Below, in pieces: positions 25,201 to 36,254 of a stretch of 64,000 nt of DNA (the stretch's first letter is position 1; the number at the start of each line of letters is the position of its first letter). The stretch lies in the NCBI GenBank assembly GCA_028554755.1, contig JAPTOF010000007.1:18213001-18277000 (forward strand). Reading direction: 5' to 3'. The notes beneath the pieces were generated by a model. That model was not told the DNA's origin. It searched no databases and saw nothing but the letters and a program-made list of their open reading frames with translations. Made by a program: the position numbers and the translations under genes. Source of the stretch: Cordia subcordata. Its lineage: Eukaryota > Streptophyta > Magnoliopsida > Boraginales > Cordiaceae.

Positions 25201-28090
25201 TTTTTCCATTAATGGGCTAGCATATATCAACAACTTTGTGTTTGACACTCCTAAGATAGGGCCTCCTGATTTAGATTCCACACCAAGGAAGCACCACCAA
25301 ATGTGAATTGACTACAAATTCACTACGTAAACTACAAGCTCAGCTCAATAAGCCAGAGCAAATTGGTATCCCTTCCCCAGAAAAGAAGTATCTAAATAAT
25401 AAATTCTTAGGTCCATAAGATATTATCTAAAAAGTATTCATAAGGCATTTATTCATGCTAGTATAACCGTACCCTTTACAGCTTCATCTCAGGAATTGAA
25501 ACACAGATACTCACGCTATATTAGCCATTTGTTTTCAAGGCAAATATACATATTCATATTCTGTTTTGTCACACAAGTATTTTCTCCTTTGTTTCCTTGG
25601 AGAGGCGGGCATCTATAAGGGGCATTACATAATATGAAAATACTTGAGTTTCAAAAGGGTTCTGCATTTTCAGAAAATCCAAAAGTGAAATCCTGTACCT
25701 TAAGACACAATAGGACTCTCAAATTAGATCTGCTAAGCACATACTTGTAAATGAACATTCTCTCGTTATCTCTCCCAGTCCTACTAACAAGATGAATTGA
25801 ACGTTTAATCAGTTCTTGCTTTCAGGTTCATCAACATCCTCAAAGCTCTTCATCTATTACTGAATTACATTTCAAGGATTCAAATAATTATCAAGCTGAT
25901 TGAACTTACTTCCCAATGTATCCACTAGAGAATAGGAGATGAATAACTAATATAACCAAATTACTTTCAGGTTTCTAATGTTTTGGGGGGGGGAAATTCT
26001 AGCCTTGTGACATATTGGCTTCTAATCCTCCCTTTTCTTCTGTTTCTTTTGTTAAATTGTTTCCCTTTTCTGGAATAGGGAAAATCTATCTGGGATAATA
26101 AAAATTTGTCAATTTTAGTCCTTCAAGTTAAGGGGTTAGAGAGAAAATTTCAACATGTAGAGTACTAATATTATATTCAGATCCACAGCTCTAGTTACCC
26201 ACCTAAACTAGTGAAACTATACGGGGCAATTGCCCTTAATTCATACAGGTAGAGAAGCTTAACAAGTAACACTGCTTCAAACTTGCCACATATAACTTGA
26301 GTTTGTCCAAGGTCCCATCTACCTCCATTCTATCATGATTAATATATCCAAGTTAACTTAGATGTGGATTTAGAGAACAAGAGGACTTGGTTCATCTAGA
26401 AAAGGAATGCCTCAATGCCAACCACCACATACCTTGAAGAATAAACATAGACAGCAACAGAAAAGAAAGAACATATGAGAGAATTCCTTGCACCATTATT
26501 GAGATATGAATGGCAAATAATTGCACAACCATAACACGCAATTGAGTACTCATTAAGTTGCATTCCAACTTTTACTCAGTACACATACCCATTGTGAAAT
26601 GATTGGAACGATCTCCTTTGCAGTTTTTTCTTTGAGCAGTTGAGATAGAGATGTCAAAGCTTTAAGCTGTTAAGATGAAACAATCAATGAGCTGTTAGAG
26701 ATCACATGGAGCTAATATGGAATTGCAATGGCGGAACAAATGTTGGTTGTTTCTTCAATATTTATAATATACTAATAGAAGAGGACAAGCCAAGGATTAC
26801 CATAAGATTTAGGCCAAAATCAAGGAAAGAAAAGCAAATTGATCAAGATAAAGTGATAAACTAAGGCAAAGAATGGAATAACCCTTCACTTAAATTTAAC
26901 ATTCCTTACTTAAAAGACCCATATATGTTTCTCTTAATAAACCATTGATTCATTGTATCCACTACTCAACATCAGTCCAGCTGAAAACGTGAAAATGTTA
27001 TACATACTTTGGTCAATTAGACAGGAGAGGCAAAGAGGAAATGGCAAATGTAGCAAAAATCATCACATAAGCAGTTGCAACTTCCTCTTCTAAATCTCAA
27101 CAAGAACAACAAGAATAATGTTTTTAACTAACAAAAGGCTCTCACGGGAATGCAAAGGACAAATTCCGGGAACAAGTTGTTGTAACACGATTTAGCAGCA
27201 CATTACCTTGGTAGTCGGATCCTTCCTCGCAAGTCTCTTTAAGTGTTGCGCGATTTCACCATCAATATCCTATTCAGTGAAAATATCATCAGAAGACAAT
27301 AACCGCCCCTAAAAGACCTTTATCAAGAATTTTCTAAATCTCAACACTAACTTAGAATTCTGCATGCTCAAATCTACCCTAACCATCCCATGGTCATAAA
27401 TTTCAACACTAAAAGAAAATTTGAAAAACAAAAAATCTCTACTTGCATACTCCAATCATAACCAAAATTCAGCTGCATTTGAAAAGCCGAAAGCAGTTGA
27501 AACTAGACGAAGTCAAGTGCTATACTCTCAACTTAATACCTCACAGCTTACATGTAAACATAACAAGAGCTAATCTCGCCTTCTATTACTAACATTTTGC
27601 GGTCCGTCACACTTATTATCCCTCATATTTTTCTTTAGCCACTTAATATCCTTTGACCGCACTCAACGGAGACTGGAATCTAATTCCGCTAAAGATTCGG
27701 CGGCCATTACCTAAACTCAATTCGAGAAATAAGAACGTTGATTGATTAAACAAGCTAATTCATAGTGATTGAAGAGAAAATAAGGCGTACAAGAAACGGA
27801 GAGGAGTCTTCGGCTGAGAGAGCAGAATCGACGCGTGAACTGCCGACATAGCCTCCGAAACCCACCGCCGTCGCCCCCGACGGCAACAGAGAAGCAGCTA
27901 GACTGCCCACACACAAAACCAAAAAGAATAAAAACAATTAAAATACACACAAAATCACACAAACATATGTACATAAAATACTAATTTACGAAGGAAATGA
28001 ATAAAAATTATACAAAATTATAATTTTAGAAGACCTGCTGCTGGAAGGGCGAGACTTGCTGCGTGCAGCTTCTCCTTTCGGCCTTCCCAT
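4253..28090 (-). CDS. LTN1: Listerin E3 ubiquitin ligase, 14 exons, 3' end outside window
   Basis: Listerin binds stalled 60S subunits in the cytosol and ubiquitinates the trapped nascent chain. The start at 28090 opens with [18 protein letters not shown], the usual plant listerin N terminus. Exons, each read from splice sites and phase: 28035-28090, 27791-27902, 27207-27269, 26589-26666, 24785-24876, 23920-24022, 14485-14637, 12321-12979, 11721-12195, 10749-11215, 7492-8218, 6143-6899, 4978-6002, 4253-4708. They sum to 5223 nt, exactly 1741 codons, with no internal stop. The N-terminal domain ([13 protein letters not shown], then KDPTTK) occupies the first ~170 residues, and long helical HEAT/ARM-like stretches follow. 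The RWD and RING parts should lie in exon(s) left of position 1. Plant listerins are about 1.9 kb codons long, so roughly 130-170 residues are missing. The 6143 donor is weak and the least certain junction. Introns 6 and 14 carry retrotransposons, yet the frame is intact, so the gene is probably active. Confidence 0.93.
6900..7491. other. Listerin intron 11
   Basis: Intron between exons 11 and 12, with donor GTGAGT and acceptor TTTTTGCAG on the minus strand. Nothing else recognised inside. Confidence 0.7.
8219..10748. other. Listerin intron 10 with transposon debris
   Basis: A 2.5-kb intron. It contains two LTR-like stretches with TATA boxes (around 8530-8750, TCTATAAATAGCTG, and around 10335-10520, CCTATAAATTGG), neither with a target duplication I could prove, and a LINE 3' tail at 9744-10030. 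The remainder shows no feature. Confidence 0.55.
9744..10030 (+). mobile_element. Degenerate LINE (non-LTR) 3' tail
   Basis: The translation starts [19 protein letters not shown], which resembles the last part of plant LINE reverse transcriptases (MLRWMxGxTRxDxIRN). It is then broken by a stop. The segment ends with ATAACCGACCCCACCTAGTG, close to the typical end of these plant LINE copies just before the tail. Only this tail remains, as expected for 5'-truncated LINE insertions. Confidence 0.6.
12980..14484. other. Listerin intron 7
   Basis: A 1.5-kb intron. Apart from a short direct duplication at 13883-14016 it holds nothing I recognise. The open frame at 13557-13925 has no family features. 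Confidence 0.6.
13883..14016. repeat. Two-copy direct repeat, period about 63
   Basis: The stretch around GATCTTCATT..ACTCCATGATTAAGGT..CCAACTGA.AA.TCATTGAT occurs twice, with ACTCCATGATTAAGGT at 13913 and 13976. The copies have diverged slightly. Confidence 0.75.
15114..17090 (+). mobile_element. Eroded copia element D with diverged LTRs
   Basis: Old, internally deleted copia element. The copies starting TTACAGCTTGATGACA at about 15122 and 16886 share further blocks (CACATGTA, GACTTGCATAA, AGATAC/CATACTT) and look like the 5' and 3' LTRs. Between them, about 15640-15960 reads as broken reverse transcriptase ([19 protein letters not shown], then a region ending [11 protein letters not shown]), and about 16410-16850 as RNase H ([15 protein letters not shown], then [11 protein letters not shown]). 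Gag, protease and integrase are missing. It is much more diverged than A, B or C, so probably the oldest copia insertion here. LTR ends are approximate. Confidence 0.75.
17622..17806 (-). repeat. 3' LTR of element B (185 bp)
   Basis: Same length as the 5' LTR, with eight single-base differences and no indel. It ends CTTTGTAACA on the minus strand at the AGTTG duplication. Confidence 0.95.
17807..17817 (-). promoter_or_regulatory. Polypurine tract of element B
   Basis: On the minus strand it reads TTGAGAGGGAG, immediately before the 3' LTR. This is the expected site of plus-strand DNA priming. Confidence 0.85.
17814..18299 (-). pseudogene. Copia RNase H of element B
   Basis: RNase HI domain, open for 161 codons. 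It starts near [19 protein letters not shown] (acidic residue in SDVDW) and continues with [12 protein letters not shown] and [15 protein letters not shown]. It ends just before the purine tract. Confidence 0.85.
18602..19636 (-). pseudogene. Copia reverse transcriptase of element B
   Basis: RVT_2 domain on the minus strand. It contains [20 protein letters not shown], then [24 protein letters not shown], and the active-site YVDD at about 18729. It is interrupted by TAA after PPGFVA (about 18912) where element A has CAG. The region around [13 protein letters not shown] continues in the second open part (18874-18602). Confidence 0.88.
19638..20366 (-). pseudogene. Copia integrase of element B
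   Basis: Integrase core with DIWGPCRT (first Asp) and SDNAKEY (second Asp). A TGA at 20139-20141 stands just before SDNAKEY where Arg is usual. The third acidic residue, normally Glu in VAERKN, is Lys (VAKRKN at about 20040). The C-terminal part [11 protein letters not shown] to [12 protein letters not shown] is open. Neither the chain nor the active site is intact. Confidence 0.85.
20367..20890 (-). pseudogene. Copia protease and GAG-pre-integrase of element B
   Basis: [13 protein letters not shown] (about 20880-20842) holds the protease catalytic Asp. Downstream (20804-20367) is the GAG-pre-integrase domain with [23 protein letters not shown] and the zinc-binding pair CESCQLGKH. The His-Cys residues of the integrase N-terminal zinc domain are present. 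Confidence 0.82.
20940..21814 (-). pseudogene. Copia gag of element B
   Basis: Starts with ATG at 21814 (MESDF). Relative to element A, a short segment after the first ten codons is missing and shifts the frame, so the gag core is only open again from about 21521 ([14 protein letters not shown]). The zinc knuckle region at about 20945-20985 has lost its first Cys ([14 protein letters not shown]) and ends in TAG where A has TGG. Confidence 0.8.
21970..22297 (-). other. Untranslated leader of element B
   Basis: Leader between the primer-binding site and the part shared with the start of the window in element A. It includes a GC-rich stretch (about 22015-22150), unlike the AT-rich surroundings, and CCCTAA-type repeats near 22280. 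No coding function seen. Confidence 0.6.
22298..22311 (-). promoter_or_regulatory. Primer-binding site of element B
   Basis: On the minus strand it reads TGGTATCTAGAGCC, directly next to the 5' LTR. It matches the usual copia site TGGTATCAGAGC, complementary to the initiator methionine tRNA 3' end, apart from one inserted T. Confidence 0.85.
22312..22496 (-). repeat. 5' LTR of element B (185 bp)
   Basis: Read on the minus strand it runs TGTTAAGTGTAGAGAG to CTTTCTTTATAACA. It contains the TATA-like TATTATAAATAGAG near 22388-22401. The outer edge meets the AGTTG target duplication. Confidence 0.95.
24877..26588. other. Listerin intron 4
   Basis: A 1.7-kb intron between exon 4 (ending IISQW) and exon 5 (starting AFEYKK). 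I recognise nothing else in it. Confidence 0.7.
26667..27206. other. Listerin intron 3
   Basis: Intron of 540 bases between exon 3 ([16 protein letters not shown]) and exon 4 ([11 protein letters not shown]), phase 0. No further feature seen. Confidence 0.7.
27270..27790. other. Listerin intron 2
   Basis: Intron of 521 bases between exon 2 (ending SSPFL) and exon 3. Nothing else recognised. Confidence 0.7.
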
Positions 28091-28381
28091 TTTTTTATTT
28101 TTCTTATTTTCAAAATTGTGAAATTCTCGTGCTTCAATTTTTTTGGTGAAGCTATGGTGGCCTTTTGCTGTGCTCGTTGATATAAAAGGGGCGCGACTAA
28201 AACTGATCGGAGTAGAAATCAGACAAAGCTGAGAAATTTTGCTGAAGAAGAGGATAGAAGCGGGAACTTATATGTGAACCCGCACCCGCCGCCGGCGGCT
28301 TCATCAGCGCCAATCAGAGATGATTTGTGTATTTTATTTTTTTTGTCGGAATGATTTGTGTATTTTATTAAATTGAAGTAA
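28091..28381 (-). promoter_or_regulatory. Listerin upstream region and presumed 5' UTR
   Basis: This is the sequence just upstream of the listerin start on the minus strand. It contains a TATA-like stretch (TTTTATATC read on the minus strand, near 28178-28187) about 90 bases before the ATG, and a short GC-rich patch (about 28270-28310). The right limit is set by a TAA-flanked transposon that begins at 28382, so the native promoter visible here is short. Promoter assignment is inferred from position only. Confidence 0.4.
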
Positions 28382-28597
28382 GGCTGGATTGGATTGATTT
28401 TTTTAAAGTGTTTTTTTTTTTTAATAATTTTTGAAAAATAATTTTTTTTAAGTTGAAATTTTTAGTTTTTAAAAAAATTATATTTTTTTAGAGTTTTAAT
28501 TTTTTTAAAAAATTAAATTAATTAGTTATTATAAATTTAATGTAACTTTTTAAAAAATATTTTTTTTTTAAAAAAAAAAACCAATCCAAACTGGCTC
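28382..28597. mobile_element. MITE flanked by TAA, 216 bp
   Basis: The left end is GGCTGGATTGGATTG. The right end read inward on the minus strand is GAGCCAGTTTGGATTGG. TAA is present on both sides (28379-28381 and 28598-28600). The interior is very AT-rich and could fold on itself. TAA duplication with TTTGGATT-type ends suits a Tourist-like (PIF/Harbinger) MITE. It has no coding capacity. Confidence 0.7.
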
Positions 28598-28721
28598 TAA
28601 ATATCATGAACAAAGAGCTTTATCAGTTTATTAGTAATGAACAAACATGATTTTTGTATTTTATTGAACAAATAATTTATTGAATACAGAACAAATAGTA
28701 TTTTCATCCTGAACAAACATT

Positions 28722-29133
28722 GTGACTATTTTTATGCGTAGATGCTTGTTAATTTTATAGTTATACATATTGTGATGATTTCTAAATTTTGCTGGACAAC
28801 AACGTATGAATACTGAATAACTAGTCTTTTTATTCTAAATAAATATCTGTGACTGTTTATATATATATATATATATATATGTGTTTATCAGTTTTACACT
28901 TGTATATTGTGACGATAAGTAAATTTTATTGGACAAATAACTTATGAATACTGAATAAATAGTCTTTTATTCTAAACAAACATTTGTGATTGTTTTCATA
29001 TATAGATGTTTCTGTGGATTTTACTGGACAAACAGTTTATGAATACTGAACAAATATCTATGACTATTTTCATATATAAATGTTTCTGTGAATTTTATTG
29101 AACAAACAGCTAATGAATACTGAACAAATAGTC
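28722..29133. repeat. Degenerate tandem repeat, four units
   Basis: Units begin GTGACTATTT / GTGACTGTTT / GTGATTGTTT / ATGACTATTT at 28722, 28849, 28986 and 29060, and end with GAATACTGAA.AAATA. The first two are about 127-137 bases, the last two about 74 (internal deletion). An (AT)n run (28857-28880) lies inside unit two. Confidence 0.75.
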
Positions 29134-32100
29134 TGATATACCATGCTCTATGCTCCTGCAGGTGTATAATATAATTTTGCGAGAGGAAAGAAGCTCTCTT
29201 GCATCCTTTAGGTCGGGCCTATTTTTGTAGGAGGTTTACCGACTTGTTTGGCTAATCTTATTTAGGACTTCTAAGCTACAGATGGTAAAAAGTAGTGCAT
29301 TTTTTAGGAGCTTATAAGCTATAAAATAAGTAGAGCCAAATAGGCTTTACTTGGCCCTGGCCCGTTGTATTAATATAAGTTTGTCAAAATGACTAATTTG
29401 CCCTTGTGTGTATATATATAAAATAATTATTTTGCCTTTTTTGTTAATGTGATGAATTTTCATAGCATAATTTTTTGCTTTCAAAAGAATCTAAGTCACT
29501 CTTTTCCTATTCATGTTAAAACTAGGGCTAATGCTCCCAATTAGTATCCAAAACTTATAAAATGCACCTTTTAATTCCTCAACTCTGTTTTTTGATTCAT
29601 TTGGGTTTATAATTCCGAAATGATAAAGTGAAAATTTGTTGATTATGGAGAGTACACGGGCATCCCTTCATCCATCTATTATTTGTAGGGTTTTGGAATT
29701 CTTTTATGGCTCAAATCTCTATTTCTTGCCATGTAACTTTGTTAAGTATTATTCTTCTAAGAGATGTTATGGCTCAAATCTCTATAATTTTCCTTACTCT
29801 TATGAGTATCTATCTTTGTCCACATATTATGATATGACTAATAAACTAACTTTATTGTATAATTTATACTAGTGCTCTTGGGTTTCTTCCCCGTTGATCA
29901 TGTCACATTGCTATACCATAAGTTGATTTAGAGCAAGTTATGGGACAGTAAGGCTGTGGTCCTTTTGCTAATAAAAGTTCGATGAAATAGCTTAGAAATT
30001 TGATTTTTTTTTAGTAAAAGATTGCATTTTTATTTGTTTGAAGAAAAGGGAGCATTTCAACTTTATATTATTTTTGGGTTTTATTTTCCAATTGCAAAAG
30101 TTGGTGGATCACGTGCTTCTTCTTGGTATAACCATTTATGATATTGGAATGATGTTATATGTGTTTTTTGGTTCAGGGTTTCAATCTTCTTGTTAAATCG
30201 ATATGAGGTAACTTGAATATATTTTTATCTTATTATTAATTTTAGGCATTTGGGTCTTATTGTCCTTTGTCCTATAGCATAGATGTATACATTTTTCATT
30301 AAGTTTTCAATATGTTATGCAGACATGTTGTTTTCATATGTTCTTCAGTGGCTATAAACTGAGATTGCCAGTGTTTAGAAGGTTTATTTTAGAGGAAGAG
30401 AATATTTTACAATTCTAATTAGTCAGTTAATACCAAAAAGTCAGAAGCTAGGATTTAATGGAACAATGTCTTTAAATTGTGAAGAAAGTGGGTGGAATAT
30501 TGTGAATGAGCAAGACTACAAAAATTAACAAAAATCCACAATCTCAAGTTCTTGGGTTAAGATGGCTTTTCAATAACTTCATTTACTTCTCTTTTATCAA
30601 GCTTTTGGAGCTAACTCTTGAAAATTTTTAAAATGTTGTTTGAATACCAAAACACCAGTTAAGGATTCAAGCCTAAATTGTTTGAACACCAAAACACCAA
30701 CCAAGGACATTTATAGTCATACATTTTATAAATCTAAAAAATGTTTATTATTATTTATTGGGCTTTGCACTTTTAGATGAACTCAAGTGTGGATTCACTA
30801 AAGGGACTGCTGGCACTAGAAACTTAATCAGCTGCAGAGCAAATCAAAGTTGATCACCAAGTTCCTATGCAAAACAAAACACTAATATCAAAAAATAAAG
30901 AGAGCTTTTCTGAAATATTCGAAAGAAGAGGAAAGGGTTATAACTTTGGAAATAATACATTTGCAATGCAACTGTTGTGTACAAGAAATTTAAGGCTTTT
31001 GTGACATCAACTCTAGTTGTTGCAGTAATCTGGCTTAGAATTATACAATTTTTCAGATGAAAGCATATTATCATAAGTGTTGCATGATGTTACATTAACA
31101 CTTTCATCTTGAAATTCTTCCGTCTTTTATATATGCTAACTTTTGTATATGTTTTTTTTTTTAAAAAAAAATCAATTTGGTTGTTTGAATATTATAGTCA
31201 ATGTCAATGTCTAGGTTTATTGAGGAATTGGTGCTTTATAAACAAGTAACATGAAAAGAACTGTCACTGCATTTCTTATATTCAAGATGATAGCATTAAG
31301 GCAATTACAAATGCAAGCTTGAAATCTTGTGGATTGTTAAAGCTAAGATGTTGACATCTTCACCTGATACACAATTCATTGCGCTGGAGATTATATTTTT
31401 CCTTGTAAGGATAATTTTGCATTTGTAACAATTAATAGCTTAGTGTGTTGTTCTAGTGTTAATGAGACAATTTATTTCTTGCACATCTTTTTCTTTGTTT
31501 GCCAAAACCTCGTTTGCACACAGGAAATGTGTTTAAAGATGACACAATGGAAAAGGTGATACAACTTGTGAGGTCTGTACACATGTATGTTATTGCCTCG
31601 TTCTTATGTATCCTTTTCTTTCTTTTGGGCCTTCTCCTCTTACTACATTGTGTTATTGCCTCTTTCTTATGCATCATTTTCTTTCTTCTGGGGCTTTCTC
31701 CTCTTACTATATTGTGGTTGTATTAATCTCAATCTGTCTTCAGTATATATTTTCTGTTTTCTTTTGTTTCAGGTGTGCATTTGGGTAGAGGTCAGGGTAG
31801 TTCTAAAGTTGTAATATACTGATAAAGGGGACATATCATGTTGACATTTATAGATTATGCAAGTTCCAAGTAATCTTTGAGTTCATTCAATATTTGTTTC
31901 AGTGAATAATATATTATAGGCATTACCACCTTGGTATAACGTTGAATATCTTTCCCTATCATTTCTTGCAATACAGCTAAGATTAAGCAAAGTGGTATTA
32001 GAAGAGAAAGTAGTTATAGAACGACTGAAACACTAAAATGCCATTTCCAAGAAAAAGACACAACATATGATCAAAACTTGATGAAGTCCTATGTTGCATA

Positions 32101-33151
32101 CAAGTTGTAGACACGTGAGATACAAATGCTGCTTAAGGCAAAAATGCAAAATTAAATAACAAAAAGCAGCAAATACCTTAAAATCTGATTGGTTATTTAT
32201 GAAAACTATGTGCCTCGCCTTGTGCTTTGATCTAGACTTGAATTTGCTATCGTTCTACCAATGGTTTTAATATGTTGAAAGTGTGAATTGCTTATTAAAG
32301 ATTTGCTCTTTTATCGGGCCAAAAAAGTAGATATTTCTTGAAGGCAGAGGTCACTTTGTGTACAAGAAAATCTTGCTTGCTGTATATAATGTTCTGTTAC
32401 CTAAGATTTAATGTATATGCTTTATTGTACTCTATTTATGCTGTCGAGTGGTTTATATATAATTATTCTACAGATAAATTTTCTACTTCAACTTAAGGTA
32501 AGAATTTTAATGTTTTTAGGTTGTGCTAACATAATGATAAATCTATATTTAACAAGTTTCTGACCCAATGCATTGTCTATTTTTTACAATTTATAACTAT
32601 ATATAATAAGTTAATAGCTTGTTAAATTTTTGAATAACAACATCAATGGATGCCTTCAATCATGTACCACAAATTTATGTATGTTAATGGTGTTGCTGAA
32701 TTAAGGGATAATCTTTTAAAGGTGACAACTGTTAACATTTGCATTTTGTAGCATTTTTTAAGGTACCACAATTTTTTAAATCTAGTAGACTATTTTTGAC
32801 ACATATGCAGGAAGGTGAGCAATGAAGCTACCAACTGTATTGCAAACCTTCAAAAGCTTGGTAGCCTTAATATTGACTAGACTAGGAAGATTTTGCTTAA
32901 TGACTCAGACAAATTCTTTTTTCCTACTGTTGGAGTTAGCTAATTCTGTGTTTTGTGTGTATGTTAATTAATAACAATGGATGTATAAAATTAGTTATAA
33001 ATGTATTTATGAAATCTTTTTCTAATGGAATGCATTTTAGACCTAAAAAAAAGTCAGAAATTGGAAGTTATGGTTGATAGGAAGTTGTTTGAAATCAAGA
33101 TTGAACAATTTAATTTGAGCAAAAACAATCATATTTATATATTTAATTAAT
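29134..33151. other. Intergenic, AT-rich, no gene recognised
   Basis: No conserved coding region. The open frames here are short and lack family features. A two-copy duplication at 31589-31716 is listed separately. Confidence 0.6.
31589..31716. repeat. Tandem duplication, period 63
   Basis: Two adjacent copies start GTTATTGCCTCGTTCTTATG (31589) and GTTATTGCCTCTTTCTTATG (31652) and both end CTCCTCTTACTA.ATTGTG. Period 63 is a multiple of three, so the open frame passes through both, but no family is recognisable. Confidence 0.85.
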
Positions 33152-34200
33152 AATGTTGCCTATAGATTGAATTCAAGAAGGGGTGAATTGCATTAATGGA
33201 ACAAATAAGCAATTAAAACTCCTTTTTCTAATTAAACAAATAATCTATGATGCAATATTTAAGTATAGCAAATATCTAACAAAATAACACTTGAATGTAA
33301 AGAGTTTAAGGATAGGAAGATCAAACACAACGATTTAGAGTGGTTCAAACTTTCGAGGGCCTAATCCGCTACCTATGGTCTCCCTTAGGGTTTGGTAACT
33401 TTATTAGTGGATTAGTTTCTTGCTTAGTATATTGTAGAAGTATAGAATAATGATCACAATCCTTACTTTACCACAAGAACCATAAATGCTAACCCAACAC
33501 TTGAGGATTTCAACCCTTTACTCTCACAAGGATGATCACACATCCCATTCTACCTAAGAGTGAACTCACAACCAATAGAATAGTAAGATAATTTGGTCTA
33601 CAAGCTTCTCAAGAGCAAGAATACAGAGGTATAAATACCTTCATATATTGCTCAAAGTGGATAAGCAATTTATGAGATCAAACTAACTTGATCAATGGAA
33701 TGAATGCAAGGAGTAAGTGTTTCAAGATAGCTTTGAATGCTTATGATTGCAAGAATAGTTTTGATCATATTGTTGAAATGTTGAAGGGGAAGAAGTGCAA
33801 TTATAATGATAAAAAGTAAGACCTCCAATGGCTAGTCTAGAAAGTAAGTTTGCAACTACTAGTCAAAGGAGTAAAACTCACTAACTAAATGATGTTGGTA
33901 CAGAGAACTGAGCTCTTTGACCAAAGTGGCTAAGCATACAAGTTATACACCCCTTGGATGGCACCTACCAGTTGATCGACACGAACAGTCGGTGCCACCA
34001 AATCTGCAGAGAAAATCAAAAATACTTTATGAAAAAGTTTAGAAAACCACCTAATGCATTGTTAAAAAGCCACTTTCGCAGAAAATGAGTTGCTCAAGGC
34101 AACCACTATGCACTAAGACATCAATTCACATAAATACAACGCAAACCAAACTCTTAATACAGTAAATGCAATGTACTTACCAAATCAAAAAGAGATTTTA
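33152..34200. mobile_element. Probable LTR or non-autonomous retroelement fragment
   Basis: Starts TGTTGCCTATAGATTG and has the pattern GAAGGGGTGAATTGCATT, then ACAACGATTTAGAGTGGTTC, which resembles the start of LTRs of large plant retroelements. No second LTR, primer site or target duplication was found, so type and right end are uncertain. Confidence 0.35.
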
Positions 34201-36209
34201 CTGCAAAGATATACACATATATATATATATATATATTATACAGACACATAATTATTTTTCAAATATATGCAAATTGTATACTCATTGCCAAAGTTATGCA
34301 AGTTGAGTTGTACACTCAAAGCATTTAATGAAAAGCAATATATCCATAAAATAAAACTTTCACAATAGATAATATGCACATATAAGAATACATACACATA
34401 CCTACCCATATATATAGTCAACTAAGTTTAAACTTAACTACAAGATATAGAATACTTAGAAACCAACTTAGTTAAGTCAAAAATTTCTTTTTGGTTGAAA
34501 GAATACTATAGTAACTAAAGTTTAAAAGACATATTACACACACTCATGCATTTTCAAAGATATGTGAAGAGTTTTAAAGACATGTACAAATGTATAGAAA
34601 TAATGTGCAATAAGAGGGGTATAAAATGATGAACTCACATAAGTCATCAAGTAAACATGCAAAATATACCCATGTACTACTAGATTGAGCTCATATTAAA
34701 GTTCATCCACTATGATCTATTTAACAAAGCTAAGATAAAGAATTATACTAAAGTTTTCAAGATTTTCAGTTAGTCTTCATACTCCAAGACTTCAAGCATA
34801 TTCCTTGCTCTAAGAGTGTACCCAAGTCTTCAGATAATCACCCAAATAGATTTATGCATTTTATATTTCAAGGGAAATTATTAGACAAAAATAACTCACA
34901 ATAACAATTATTTAGATAATCAAAATATACCAAAAAGCAATAGTTTTGATAAATAATCTTTTTAAATTAATTTAAATTATTGAGAATTTATTTGCTTCAC
35001 AAAAGAATGACATAATTAGGCTCCATTCTGTTTCGCGGAAAACATTTTTCTTGCATTTTCCTATGTTTGGCTATTAAAAATAAAAAAAATCAATAGAAAA
35101 TAATTTTCTAATCAAAGGAAAATAGGTTGATTATTAAGCATATTTTTACACTTATTTTGGTCCTAACTAATGTACTTCTTGATTATTAGACAATACCAAA
35201 ATCATTTTTTGAAGAACACAACATATCTGAGCTAGAATACATAAAAAATTTAACACACAAAAGGCAAGTTCATCCTTCAACTATATCACAAAATTAATAG
35301 AAGCTATGCCATTTCTAAATGGACGGTCTACAGCATATAAAGCATATAATTTGAGGAAAGGACACGTTTGTTACTTTGAATGCGACTCTACAAATGATGC
35401 ACTTTGATTCACTACGTGCATGAAAGAATTTGTTTAGTTAGATGCTCTGTTAGCCGCTTACATTTTATAAATTTTCTAATTTTATAAGAAAGCACATGTT
35501 TGTTGTTTTGAAGAGTTGTGTATTTGATGTAATTCCATTGTGTGTATGTAGGAAGAACTTTCTTTAGTGCAAGGCACCATCCAACTCTTATATTTTATGT
35601 ATATTTTATTTTAAAATTAGATATATGTCATATTAATTATCCTTATGTCTATTCTATGGTTACCTCTTATTATGCTAAACTTTTATGATTACACATATTG
35701 TGTACCAAAATTTGTGATGTTTAATTACTCATTGTAATTATGTTATTATGTTATATTTGATTCTCTACTTTATGTTATAAGTAGTATTTTTTTTAAGTCC
35801 CCTACCCATAAGCAGTATTTACCATGTTAATATTCAAATTTATTTTCCTTTTTATTATTAAAAAAATTAATTGTTTAATCATGAATATTTTAAACCAAAT
35901 AATATTGTAGTTGATATTTAACTAATTGCAAATATATGGATAATGAAAAACTACAAAACTGTAATGGGTTCAATCATTTGAGTTAATAAGGATATGCTAA
36001 TGGAATTAAATTTGTAATAGTTAAAATGAATCATATTAACTATAATAAGATGGGAATATACAAATAAATTAATTTACAATTGTTATTTTTCTTTTGTTAT
36101 TATGAGAATAACTTTTTCCAAGTTAAACAAGAATATTTATCATATAATTATAATATAAGTGTAGGTTATATTTCATAATATTATTAACTATAATATTTAT
36201 TAAAAATAA
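34201..36209. other. Intergenic, AT-rich, no gene recognised
   Basis: Contains an (AT)n run at 34209-34239. Around 35020-35110 there is a segment of MITE-like look (CTGTTTCGCGGAAAACA). No coding region recognised. Confidence 0.55.
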
Positions 36210-36221
36210 ATTTATACCAAA

Positions 36222-36251
36222 CCCCGTTCAATGTACAAGGACAAAAACTAG
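36222..36251 (+). mobile_element. Decayed Helitron-like 3' end
   Basis: CCCCGTTCAATGTACAAGG followed by ACAAAAACTAG and then T. This matches a Helitron terminus (GC hairpin, then CTAG, then host T) if several C-to-T type changes have damaged the stem. The better preserved example is at 53568-53599. Confidence 0.4.
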
Positions 36252-36254
36252 TAA

